From: Bilabrum cf. latius
Taxonomy: Eukaryota; Bigyra: Bicosoecida; Bigyra; Bicosoecida
DNA: 64,000 bases
Assembly: GCA_965178125.1 (NCBI GenBank)
Contig: OZ237735.1
Coordinates: 2,728,001 to 2,792,000 of the forward strand
Direction of reading: 5' to 3'
A program made the position numbers and the translations under genes. This document shows positions 12,885-24,800 of the stretch, in pieces (position 1 is the stretch's first letter; the number at the start of each line of letters is the position of its first letter). Below the pieces are notes generated by a model that was not told the DNA's origin, searched no databases, and was given only the letters and a program-made list of their open reading frames with translations.

Positions 12885-13184
12885 GCCCCCACAGTGTCTC
12901 TCCTCATAGGCAGTATGACCGCTGTGTGTCCTGCAGCAGTATCAGGCTGATGTCCCGCAGACGTGATGCGACTACTGGCCAGCCACTAGTAGATCTAGTT
13001 CTAGAGTTCCTGGTTGCTCTTCGGCTCCGGAGCAGCCGTGTGTGCATCCTTCGTTTGTTCAGACGTTCGTATGCAAGATCAACGTGACACGAGGACTATC
13101 CTGACTCAATCTTATGCTAGATCAAGGCGGCTTCGGCCCCCAATATCTTGCCACAACGAGCCCGAGTTGAGGGATCCTGTCCTC
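12885..13184. other. Intergenic
   Basis: Three hundred bases between the duplicated fragment and the ankyrin-type gene. No open frame or RNA gene is seen; it presumably includes the 5' region of the ankyrin-type gene. Confidence 0.5.
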
Positions 13185-14459
13185 ATGAAGTGAGAGCCGC
13201 GTAGCTGACCTCAGGACGAAACACGGCCCACCGTTGCCAAGTGGTCATTGCTTTGTACTTGAAGCTGGTGCCGCAGGTAGTGGACCAAGCTGCAGGTCGC
13301 CTTCAACAAGGCGCTGAGGAGCAAGGACGACGAGGCGGCAATTCGTGTGTTCGATTCCAGCCCAGAGAAGCTTGGGAGGCTGGCGTGGCCTGAGGACTAC
13401 ACTTATTGTGGCACTACGCCGTTGGTGAGATGAGATGCCCGATCTTCCTGAAGGCGTCAGTCGTCGATTTGCGGCGCTTCATACCACTGGCAGCGTGTAT
13501 CAAAGAGTGGCTGATTTCCTCCAATCATGATGCTGGAATGCCCGCAGTACCGATACTTCGAGGACGCACTGACAGAAAACGATCGCCCGGCTGTATTGAA
13601 GCACATATTGCTGCATCCGAGTGGAGCTGTAGGGGTGAGTGGGTACAGCCTGTTGTCTATTGGAGGAGCAAGTGCACAGCAACCAAAGCTATTGCCAATG
13701 ATTGTGACTCAGCGCAATTGAGAGTGCTGCCACGCCACCCGTGCACCGCAGTACTTGAGTTACATCATTAGAGATCTCGTGAAAGGCAGGGCATGGAAGA
13801 GCCTGGAGATGATGCTTCGCATTGGAGCGCTAGACACGGGCTGGGACACTGTCACAGAGCAAGACCTTCAGAACGGGAAGAAACGACCGAAGCCCAGGCC
13901 CATCATCATTCATGCCACTGGAGAAGCCTGCTGGGGAAAGGACAAGCGGCCAGCCGCGCTCGCCCTGCTGCTGCGATGGGGCACGAGCGTGTACGAAGAG
14001 GGTCTCCGCAGCCCGACAGGCATCACGTGGCTGGACGTGGCCTGCGCCCAGTCAGCCCCACCCCGCTTGTATGGCGGGCCGCAGATCTTGCCGATCCCTC
14101 AGGCACTGTATGAGTGCAAGCGAGGCGCGAGGCCCCGCGAGGTGCTGGGCTTGCTGTTCGACCTGCTCCCACCGAGCCAGCTGGCCCCAGTAGCGTTCGT
14201 GGACCCGAGGCGGGGGGACCAGGTGGTGCGGTGGCGGCGGGCGGTGGAGGCCCATCGGGACGCGGGCATGGTGTTTCAGGCGGCCAGCGAGGGGCGGCCG
14301 ATGGAGCTCGCGAAGCGGCTGCGATTGGGCCGACTGGCGGGCGGGTTGCGGGCACGAGGCGTGGTGGGGGATGTGGAGATGGACGCGTTGGGGGCAGCGA
14401 GAGCTGGTGGGCATGGGGAGTGCGTGAGAGTCCTGGTTGATCGAGTTAAACAAGAATGA
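13185..14459 (+). CDS. Ankyrin-repeat-like protein, four exons
   Basis: Predicted exons are 13185-13189, 13277-13424, 13548-13634 and 13752-14459, giving 315 aa and ending in TGA. Introns of 87, 123 and 117 nt start with GTGAG and end with CCGCAG. The first coding exon is only ATG+AA. After splicing the protein begins MK-Q-WTKLQVAFNKAL, where Q is a TAG codon at 13278. The sequence has the helix-loop pattern of ankyrin-type repeats: short amphipathic helices, YCGTTPL at an exon end, and VLKHILLHP and LEMMLRIGALD. It is diverged and no repeat is perfect. The last 100 residues are Arg/Ala-rich helices. Such proteins usually mediate protein-protein contacts; no partner can be inferred. The mini-exon rests on splice-site pattern and frame only. 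Confidence 0.7.
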
Positions 14460-14591
14460 TTGCGCGCTCTGCAAATTCACAATCCATGCCCAGTCCTGAG
14501 CTGGTCCATGCCGCCAGAAAACGCGCGGCGGTGCTGCGAATCCGCCCCTCCCTCTTGAGCGTGGACGGCCACCCAACACACATGCCGTCCA

Positions 14592-17588
14592 TCAGTCCTG
14601 TCGATAGACAAGCAACGGGTGATACACGGATCCCGGGCCAGACCATGTCATCAACTGAACATCCACTCCCTCGTCTGCAGCGGGATCCGGGGTTTCAATC
14701 TGCGCCTTCACAAACTTCAAGTCCGTCTCCTTCTTCAGGCGTTCCTTGAAGGCCTCGCCAGGGTTCAGCATGACACCAAACTCGGCCAGCCGAATCGATA
14801 TCTCGCCAACATCCACCAAGTCCACCACTTCCCGATGACCGTAGGCGAGGTCCAGACCACCCGGAGCCGATGCTCCATCGCCCCCCCGGGGGCCTTCGTT
14901 GATCTCTTTGGTGAGGTCATGGATCGCCCCATTCACTGCTCTCACAACGTGCTCAACGTACCGCTTGTTAAGTCTCTGGCGTTTCACCGCAACAGAGCCA
15001 GAGGGCTCGATAGCCTTGAATTCCAATACCTTGCGCATGATCAGCTTGAACGCTCTCGGGTTCAGAAGGATGGCCCACGGCCTGGCATTCTCAATGACTT
15101 CAGTGATCTCCTTTTTCACGAAGGCCTCAACTTCATCACCGGTCATGTCGTCCGTCACCATGATTGGGGGAACGAACGTTTCCTTCATGCCCTGCATCTC
15201 GCCCAGGGGTTCCAAGCCGAACGCCGCGAGGTTCTTGTGTGCCATTCCCTCTGTCACGACAGCTGTGTGCGAGTACAGTTTGCGCTGAGCTGGCACTCGT
15301 CTGGCAGACTATGTCCTATCTGAGCCTGTTGATGCGCACTTCTTGTGCTCCCCCCCGGCCTTGCTCCGTAGTGTTGATCGGGTGTGCTGCTGCCCCCCGG
15401 CCTTGCCCCGTGGTGTTGATCGGGTGTGCTGCTGCCCCCCGGCCTTGCCCCGTGGTGTTGATCGAGTGTGCTGCCCCCCCCCGGCCTTGCCCCGTGATGT
15501 TGATCGGGTGTGCTTCTTGCCTCCTCGTGGTGATGACTCGACGTGCCCTTCAGCCACTAAACTACCCGCGCCTATACCAGTGTTGCCTTCGTCCGCTGCT
15601 CCGCCACTCGCGCGCGAAGCTCTGGTGGATTGACCCATGACAGGCGCCGGAAACCGGCTCCAAAACGCTTGCGTGGGGACTGCATACTTGCCTTTCTGTC
15701 TAGCAAATACCTCCATAGCACTTTGCAACACCAGACTCGACGATAGCTGCAACTTGTCGGCGCTTAGCTCTGGGATACCTGCCATTGGGGAACTCTTCGA
15801 ATGCAGCCACTGCAGCCGGCTCGACACGAATGCAGACGAGCCCGAGTCAAAGTTCATCCCGATGATCCTGATGAAGCTACCCAAGGTACGATGCTGGTCG
15901 GAAGGCAGCGGGGCTTCCATCAGTGTCAGCTTGTATGCAGGAGCCACGTAGGCCGCACCCCCGCGTCCGCTTCCTTTGCCTGCAGACTTGCCGTTGTCGC
16001 TCTCCGAGTCAGACTCTGCAGCGCCCTTGCCTGTGCCAGACACAACTGCTGCACCGCCGCTGGAGTCCTCGTCGTGCGCAACTGCTGCGCCAGCACCCGT
16101 GCATGCCGCCGCTGTATGTACCTGTCCAGCGCCCGAGCCACCTTGTACCGCACGGTCGCGTTGTAAGCTTGACTTGGTGCCATCACGTTGTGTTGGTCCG
16201 CGCAGAGCGCCTGGCCTGTGGTCTGGCTTGAGGGAACCCTGGTCGGCTGCGTCCAACGCTTTCGTACTAGCTGCACATTGCAGCCCTTCTTCATCCCCTC
16301 CTAGACGTGCCCGCCCAGCTGCCCGGGTGGCCCTGGAGCGTGTGCCTACACGGGTCCCCTCCCCCGCAGTCTTGCTGCCACTCTCCGGTTTCTTGGAAGC
16401 AGCAGGGTGCTTCTTCGTCGCTTTCTTCGTCTTCTTCCTGCCAGTCGCCTTCTTCCTTGACAGGGATTTCGGCGGTGGAAACTTAAAATCCCTGCGTCTG
16501 AATCCCTCCCATGCAGTCCACCACCTGTTGATCGATGCATCTCCCTTCAACAGCGTGTCCAGCCTGCGGACCTCCACGCGTCTGACAAAGGCTCCGAAGG
16601 TGCGAGTGGACAGTTGGCAGTAATCCTGCTGCTAGGCCGCTGTGCCACGCTCTGCAACCAACCGATCAAGACTTGTGTGAAGCTCTGCTCCCAACCAGCT
16701 CGTACTGGCCACACCCTACACAGCCTCCGCACCAGCGACGGCTTCTCCGACTCCTTGAGGCAATTCCGGTCGCGCCATGGGTGCAGCACCCTCGTTGCCA
16801 GTGCTCGTGCCCGCATGCGAGCCGAGTGCTGAGCTGGGTTGGTCTGAAGCCTTGCCCTGCTGCCCGGCTGTCCCGGCCGCTTGGGAGTCATCCTGGCCCA
16901 GTGCCCCGAGACCCTCATCCTGCTGCAATGGCGCCGAGAGAGCTTGGGGGTCTCGAACTTCATCTAGGCCGGAGCCCCTGCCGGCTGCTAGGCTGCCTGG
17001 CAGGCCAGCGCCAGCCGGCGGACGGAGACCGCCAGGCATGCCACCGCCGGCGCTATTCGCAGGGCACTGCACGTTGATGATGCGGACAGAATCGGATGCA
17101 GTTTCGTCCGGCCTGTCCACTCCGAGTTCTGCCGTATTCGCGCCCCACCCGGCGAGCACAGGCAGTTCAAGGACGCCGCCGCCCATTTCGACAGTCTGAT
17201 CGCCGTCCGATTTCCCCACCTTCACACCCATCTGTATCCGCTTTGTGAAAGTAGGACCTTGTACTTCTAGCACTTGTGCCCAGGCGTACACTCCAGTGCC
17301 GGAGATCTGGTGAAGCTCCAGATCGCGAGCGATCTTCAGGTGCTCGGCTGCGAACACTGGCTCGGTCTTGTCACCATCTCCACCCTTAGCCGCGTTGCCC
17401 TTCTTTCTGGGACGTCTTACCTCATGGAAGCCTTCTTGCAGCAGCATCCACTGGTCCCCATGCCTCCCGATGGAGGAAGATTCGGCCAGTGTGGCATTGG
17501 CGGCGGAAGCAACCAGCCGGCTGCCTCCAATCCAGACAGCACCGGCACAAATACACGATGCTGCGATCACTCTTAGCATGAAAACCAT
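14592..17588 (-). CDS. Unknown 998-aa protein with N-terminal signal/anchor and 14-aa repeats
   Basis: One minus-strand frame from ATG 17588 to TGA 14592, with TAG codons at 16716, 16632 and 15309 read as Gln. It opens with a hydrophobic signal peptide or anchor (MVFMLRVIAASCICAGAVW). A globular region of about 150 residues follows (VYAWAQVLEVQGPTF, VRIINVQC), then a Gln/Gly/Ala-rich linker. Next come a helical basic segment with KKATKK-type runs and a second globular segment (LGSFIRIIGMNFDSGSSAF). A 14-residue repeat (HTRSTPRGKAGGQQ and variants) follows, and the protein ends with a folded domain (PWAILLNPRAFKLIMRKVLEF; DVGEISIRLAEFGVMLNPGEAF). I recognise no family. The frame upstream of 17588 stays open but has no ATG, so this start is preferred. 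Confidence 0.7.
15343..15531 (-). repeat. 42-bp coding minisatellite
   Basis: Four to five tandem units of about 42 bp (a shared core of GTGTTGATCGGGTGTGCTGC on the plus strand) code a 14-aa repeat HTRSTPRGKAGGQQ with small variations. Because 42 is a multiple of three, copy-number changes keep the frame. Confidence 0.9.
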
Positions 17589-18705
17589 CTCTATGCTAGC
17601 TGCTGCTTCTTTCCAATCTTTTCTACGCCGTGAAGCGCAGAAACAGCCGGCTTTCGCAGAGTTTGTAAGGTGCTGGTTGAGCTTCACTTGACCGTCGTCC
17701 TCAGTCGAAAGGGACACAGAGCCTGTAGCATATTCAGGTTTTCCAGCCCATTCACTGCCAATCCATTCTCTGCATGAATGCAACTGGTATCCACCGGACA
17801 CTGCGCCGCATGCATTGCGGCCGGCGAGACAGCCACATGCAGCTCGACATGCAAGACGACATTCGTGTCTCGCGGATTGGGTGAGGAAGCGTACCACTCT
17901 TACGCATCAAGTTGCGCCAGTTGAAATTGGCATGGTGTAGAGGATCAGAGCTTCCACGGGCTAGGCCTTTTCCATCCGTGGTGCGGGTCTGTACTAACAG
18001 CCTCTCGACATCGCGCTACTATCCGTGTCTTCGCATGCCACTGGTCGCACTGGGTGGACCAGCAATACGCGTCGAGTCCCCCACAAGCTTGTGTCGTAGG
18101 AAACTCTATGCTAGATCAGTCACCTGCCGCGGACATTCTCGAGAAGAGCTATGACACGCAACGTCATACTCGCTTTGCACTGTTGCGCATCATCGTTTGC
18201 GCTTCGGCCATTTCCAAGCAGCAGCAGACGCACAACGACAGGGCCTTGATTTGATCGGGACTTGTTGGTAACATCGACACGCTGTAAGCGTATCAGCTGG
18301 CACATGCGACTGTGGATGCATACAGTAGACAACTTGCTAGTCGATCCCTGCCAAGGTGCTTGTAGCCCACCAGCAGTGCTCGCCTACAAGCTACAATGCA
18401 AAGAACACATTGCCTCAGCTAAACACGAGTCGGCTCAACACCCAGCGCGCTGCTCCCGGTACGCTGCCAATTCCCAGCATTCATGGATCATCTACCAGCA
18501 TGTGATTGTCGCACATGGACGACCACTGGCCAGCAAGACCGCTAATATCGTCGCGTTTCACACACCCATAGGTATCATGTCAGACATAACTTCAGCATAC
18601 GAACGAGTCAGGCCGTGAAGGGGTGCAAAGTGAGGACTAGGAAGGCGAGAGAGGGAGAGCCAATCTGTAGAAGGCAAACCAGGAACCGTGAACCAAATCA
18701 TCGGA
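17589..18705. other. Intergenic, no gene seen
   Basis: About 1.1 kb between two minus-strand genes. Frames are short and the base composition is mixed. It should contain the terminator region of the polycystin-like gene and the promoter of the 998-aa protein gene. I see no RNA gene and no repeat. Confidence 0.5.
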
Positions 18706-18781
18706 TCATCGGAAGTTCGCCCGGATCATGACATCCTCGAGATCCACCGCAGCCCTCGCAGGCTCCTTGCCCCGATCGATC

Positions 18782-18813
<32 letters not shown>

Positions 18814-21800
18814 ACTGCTATCGCCACCCTCATCTGTCTCGATGCCACTCAATGCTCCTGTGCTCGATCCGCCTGCCAGTGGTGGCTGCATCTCTTCCAC
18901 GCCTTCGATGTCTGCCCGAGCAGCCACGGACGCCACCACGATGGCCCTGGCAGAGTCCGTCCCCAGCCGATACACGAACAGCACCAGCACCTTGCCCAGC
19001 TGCACCAGCGGCTCCTGCAGCACGATGTCCACCACGAATGCAACCAGGCTCGCGACCACCCAGGCCCTCGCCTGCTCGGGTGTGAACAGGATCCCGTACA
19101 GGCAGCACAGGTAGAACATGAAGCCCACCAGCACAAGCATCACCCCGTACACCAGCCCGATCATGAGGCCTCGGTCCCACCACGCCTCCTCCCAGTCCTG
19201 CACCTGCTGCTGCCTCCTCCTCCTCGCGATGGCCCGCCTCCTCTTGAGCGCCCGCACGATCCGGGCGGCAGACCGCCTGGCCCCGCCCCCGGGCCGTCCC
19301 TGCCCTCCGAGTCCCTGGGCCCCCAGCGCGGTCTTGACCCCGCTCTGCAGCCGGGCCTGCTCCACGGCGTGCTCCTGGATCGAGCTGCGGTACCACTGGA
19401 ACAAGAAGTACCCCCCTAGGATCATCAGGGCAGGCAGCACCTGCAGCCCCAGCACAAAACCAGCGGCCTCGCCGGCGAACGGCAGCCTGGCGCCGCCCAT
19501 GATCGCGGCTCCGATGATCTGAAGCAGCATTGCAGGGCCGAGGCACCAAGCAGACGCTTCCAGCCATCCTCGCCTCGACTGCACGTAGGCAGCCACCCCC
19601 AGTCCAACCATAGCAAATCCGATCACCACAAGCACGGCGATGGATCCACCCGCCCCTTCTTGCACCGTCCAAGCTTCAGCACTCAGCAGGTATAGTCCAA
19701 TCAGCACCCCTATAATGCCAGCCCACACCCACACCAGCGACAAAATCCCAATCACGGCCAGCCATGGACGGATGGATTCGGGGGGCACGGGGGCCCGAGC
19801 TACGTCCCGGATCCACGAATCCTCCTGATTGTAATCCTCTTCCACAGCTGCGGAGTCGTCTGTTCGAGGGCCGTGCAGCAAGCTCAGTCCACGACCAACC
19901 CGCTACTACGCTGCGCTGAACTCTGCCTCCAGCAGCGCCAGGTCTTGTGCCAGTTGCGCCAGCATCTCAGTCGAGGACGTCCCTTCCGGTTGTTCTTGGC
20001 CCTGCCGACTGAGTGCCCCGCCGTCAATGGAGCTCTGCTCAGAGCCAGCTGCCTCGCTCTCGGTGCCGCTAGCCGGTGAGTCCTCTTCGTCGTCCTGAGT
20101 TGGGTCTCCTGCAGATGCATGAGTGGCGACTGGATGGCCGGCCGCCCCGTTGCCATTCTTTCCGGCATCGCTCGTTCCATTCTCAGCTGCACGTGCTGCC
20201 GTGCACCCTGCCCGCATCCCAACAGCAGCTGCCAGCCATCGTGACATGCCTTCTGGCGGGCCACCAGGCTCGTGCGCCAAATTGCCGGCCAAACCACGCT
20301 CCAACCGTCGAATCAGTGTGCTCAGACGTCTCCCATCTTTGCTTCCCGGGCCGTCGAGCGCTGCACGGTCATGTCCCAGACCTGGCTGTGCCACCACATT
20401 GAGCAGCAGAGCCCGCACTTCATCAGCAGAGAGCACTCCTCGGTGCCGTTTGCGACGATAGACTAGCCATTCGACCGCTGCATCCAGGTCCATTAGCGCT
20501 TGTGCCACCGCAAGAGATACCCTCTCTGCCTCCTGCCACCCGAAAGGATGCAGTGCCGGTACTGACTCGCCATCGCCAGCTTCGTGCTCGGGATCCTCGT
20601 TCGACTTCATCTCGGACATTCTGGCTGCAATAACTGCTGATCTTGCACAATTAACCTCTTCTGCCTTTGCACTGGTGACAACAGGCTGCTCTTGCCCATC
20701 GTCGGTGCTCGAAACGCTCTAGTCACGTGCTGGCGGAGCTGCGGGGGCATCAGCAGCTCCAGCAGCTCCAGCAGAATCTGTACCCGTATCCGGATCAATA
20801 GAGACAAGGATCGATACCACCCCAGGGCTATTTGAGGCCTTGCCATCTCCATTTTCTGCTGCATTGGGTGGATCTGCTTCTGCCGCATCGTGGTTGCTGC
20901 CATCGACTGAGCCCCCGGGAGACCGGCGCCGCCTTGGGCTTGCTGGATCTTCCGATCTGATGGCATCCAGGATGACCTGGCGCTTTGCTTGCAGCTCCGA
21001 TCCATGCTTGTCTCGAACCGAGTAAGAAACATCGAGCGAGTCTGCCCTAAAAGTGTTGATAAGCGCAAACAGTCGGGGTGTCAGTCGCTCCACCGGCAGC
21101 ATCGAAAGCGCCGAGAAGAACGCGGCCACCATGCGGGACGACACACGCTGGGAATCGTTGCCAAAGAACACGGCGTTGATGGCCATCGAGGTCAGGCAAG
21201 TGGCTGTCAGGATCAGCAGGCGCTGGGGACGGGTCACCACCAACAGGTCCTCCTTGGGCGTGAAGAAGATGCTGCCCCACATGTGTCCTCTCCTCAGTGC
21301 ATCGATCCACTGCTACCAGATGTACGCAACCACAAGCCACAGCGTCCCTCGCTGCCTCAATTCGAGCCACTCCTATCTGGCTGCTTCCTTTTCTTTGCGC
21401 AAGGCCTCCAGCTGCTGCCGCAAGGTCTCCTCTTCCCCCCTTACTGCTGCCTCGATCCTGTCTAGCTCAACATGCTTGGGGTACACCGCAAACAGCTCTT
21501 CCTGGAGCACAGCATTGGCCATGAACTCAATCTGGGCATTTGATGCACCGGCGGTCTCCTCGAACGAGCCATCGCCGCTGCTAGCTCTCTTGTCCTCGGT
21601 ACGCACGCCTAGCTCAATGTCCTCTACGACCACGGTGGATCCAGCATCGACGTCATGCACATCCGTTCGCCCGTCTGCCCCTTCTGATGCGCTCGCTGCA
21701 GATGCCCCGGTATCGAGCGGAGTTAGCGAAATGGCTGATGCGCCCGGCTTTAACTGCGCATGGGACCCGGCCGAAGCCATGTCGGCGTGATGACGCCCCG

Positions 21801-24800
21801 ATGTGGTAGTCGGAGTGCCGCGGGCACCTGCTGCAAATATCGCCGCTGATTCCCCAGTTGCACTGACTGCTTCAGGTGGGCTCAAATCATCCAGGGCAGC
21901 CGGTTGGCTTTCGCTGGCTTCCACCCCAGCAAGCCAAGAAAACGTGCGGTTCATCAGGCTCTGCCTGCCCGCCTTTTGCTTGCGCTACTCTTGCACGATC
22001 TTCCAGCGATACCTCTGCAGCACCTTGAGGTACACCTCTAGCTGGTCCTCAATGTGCAGCTGCTCCATGCCAACGGCTCGCTGGATATGTCCGAACCGAA
22101 GGATGTGAGCCTCTCGCAGTTTCCTAAGCTCGGGCCTGCGATACCCCTCGAAGAACGCAGAGACTACCCACGAAAACGCAAACGCAACGAGAAGTAGACT
22201 CAGTATTATCACAGGAAACACATTCTCGGGCCGCAGGTAGTTCCGGAGCAGTCCTGCGTCCCCGACTGGGTCGACTCGGTTGGTGGTTGGTAGGTCCTGT
22301 CGCACCAGAGAGACAAAGTCAGAGAGATGTATGCTTGCGCAAATTGCAACCATACCCGACGCAGCTGTAGGATCCTGCTCGAATCGAATCAGAACTAGAC
22401 CACGCGAGGACTCCTGGTTGGTCACATAGCCGTTTCCATCAAGTGATCTGCACACGAAGCTGCTTTGTGAAGCACCCTCAGCAACGGGGATTCGGATGAG
22501 CAAGGGACAGTCCTGGTCCTGCACTTGCACCTCCCGCATCGAGTCAGCACTGGCCAGCGTGACCGACACGTAGTCCGATGATCTTACCTGTTCCATTCCC
22601 ATCAAGGCATCGAGAGCGTCAGCTGCAGCGAGAGGCGAATTGTCCCAACGAATCATCCTGAGGTCGATCGCATCTCCCTGCTGGCTCGCTGCTGCAAAGG
22701 CAGATGGGATCTCAGCCACAGATGCCTGCTGTGCTACCCCACCGCTGAAGTCTGCCGCTGGGATGCGCCGGATGGAAATACGTCCTGCACCCTCCAGCGA
22801 CACGGCCGACTCCTCCTCACCCGGAATGGTGTCCGCTGCAGCTGCGGCTGCCAGTCGCTGCACGGTGGCATCTGCCTGGCTACGCTACTGCAGGAGAACT
22901 TGATACAGCTGCGCAGCGGCGCCTCCCTGCTGCAGTAGCCTCCCGGTGAGGCGCCGACGGGACTCGCCAATCTGGACGGCTTCCTGCAGCAGTCCCTGAT
23001 TCTCACGATTGAGCGCCTGCAGCGATGTGCGCTGGGACTCCCGATCCAGGCGCAGCTCTTCAGAGGCTCCGAATGACTGCAGGAGTTCCTAGAGCCCCTG
23101 TATATCTGAGATGGCTGAAATGGATGCCTGCTGCTACTGCTGGCCCGCAATGACCTTGTCTAACAGGCCCGACAAGATGCTCTGCAGGCGGCGCCTGTCC
23201 TGAGTTGGTAGCTCGTTCGGGTTTGAATACAGACTGGAGATTACGGATAGCGCCTGGCTGGCTTCGTCAGGAGTGGCATTCTCAAGCTGCACGAGAGACG
23301 TGCGCAACAGCGACACTCCTGTGGAACGGACGGCCCGCACGTTCGCCAGCACGTCGTTACTGACGTCACACGCCCGCCCGCTCCATCCTGTCTGGCAGAC
23401 ACACGCAGCGCTGCAGGTCTAGGAGGCAGCCGAGTTTTGCGATGGGCTGCACCTAGACCCGGGGATCCGAATGCACGTGCCTCGACCGCTGCATTCGATC
23501 GCTGGGACCTGCAGACCAGAGCCATTCCGGGCAGCCTGCAGCGATGCACGCGTAACAAGTCCAGGGGATGAGCCGGGACACACGGCTGCAAATTGTTGAC
23601 TGGGATCCGAGGACACTCCGGTGACACAGGTCCCCCAGAAACATCTTGACATGGAGCCGGCACCCGCAGATGCTCTGCAGGCCGCCGACTCGCATTGTCG
23701 CGCGCGAAGTGCGTCGGCTCTCCGCGCTACCAGACCTGCCTGCTCCGCAATGCCCTGCAACTCCTACAGCACTGTCTCCAGGCCTGCATAGGCGAGCTAG
23801 GACTCGAGCTCGGACACATCGTCGCCGAGGGACTGCAGACCATCCTGGGCATCCGAGGTGGCATTCGCGAGTGCGGCAGCTGCTTGGCTCTAGTCCAAAC
23901 CAGCTGCTGGGCCAACCAGACGCACAGCTGCGGGTCGACCGGCGCTGTTGAAGATGGACGCCGTCGCAGCGCCTAGCTGATCCCGCACAGTCACGCTGAG
24001 GACAACAGCGGCTGAAGCATCCGGGTCCTACAGCAGGAGCGACCGCACTTCGTCTTGGACCTTGAAGAGGGCCCCTCCAGCGGCAGCCGACGGTGTGAAG
24101 GTAGATTGCAGAGGCACAAACACGGCACCAGGCAGTTGCCCCGTGGCAAGTCGATGCACTTCAGTGTCCGATAGCAAGCCATCCGCTGCAGCGATGGATG
24201 CCTCCAGCGGCAGCTAGTAGTACCCGAATCGATACGTCAACGGCTGTTGCTCAGCCACGTCTGTCCAGCCGCTGGCTTCAATCTAGAGGCCATCTCCCTG
24301 CGCTAGCACATCTATCGCGACATTCCCGACATCGATGAACCCAGAGGATGGAGGCGAGTTCGTCTCCAGATCGACTGAAGCCCGCACCCTCCACTGTCCG
24401 CTGGAGCTCGACACGGTCACAGTACATGTAAACGTTGCTCCTGCCTCAAGCCCATCTGGCCGGATAACGCCAAAGAGCTGCTTGCCGGGGCGCTCGCCAG
24501 CGCTCAGCACGCCCTTCAGCGGTGCTGTGTCCCCACTCCGCCTGACGACAAACTGTACCAATACATCCGTGCCGCCCAGGAGCTGGCCATCGTCCTGCCC
24601 GGGAAGCTCCTCACCGGTAACCGCATCCACCAGCCCGCTCTCAAGCACGACCCGGCGGGTGGGATTCACCAGCGTGCGACCCGGTGTATCCGGTGCATCC
24701 GCGGTTTCCACGAGTCTTGAGGAGTCCGAGACCTTGAGCAACACTCGAGGGGGAGCAACTGCGCCGGTACTGGGCAGAGCAGCACCCACCACGGCATACG

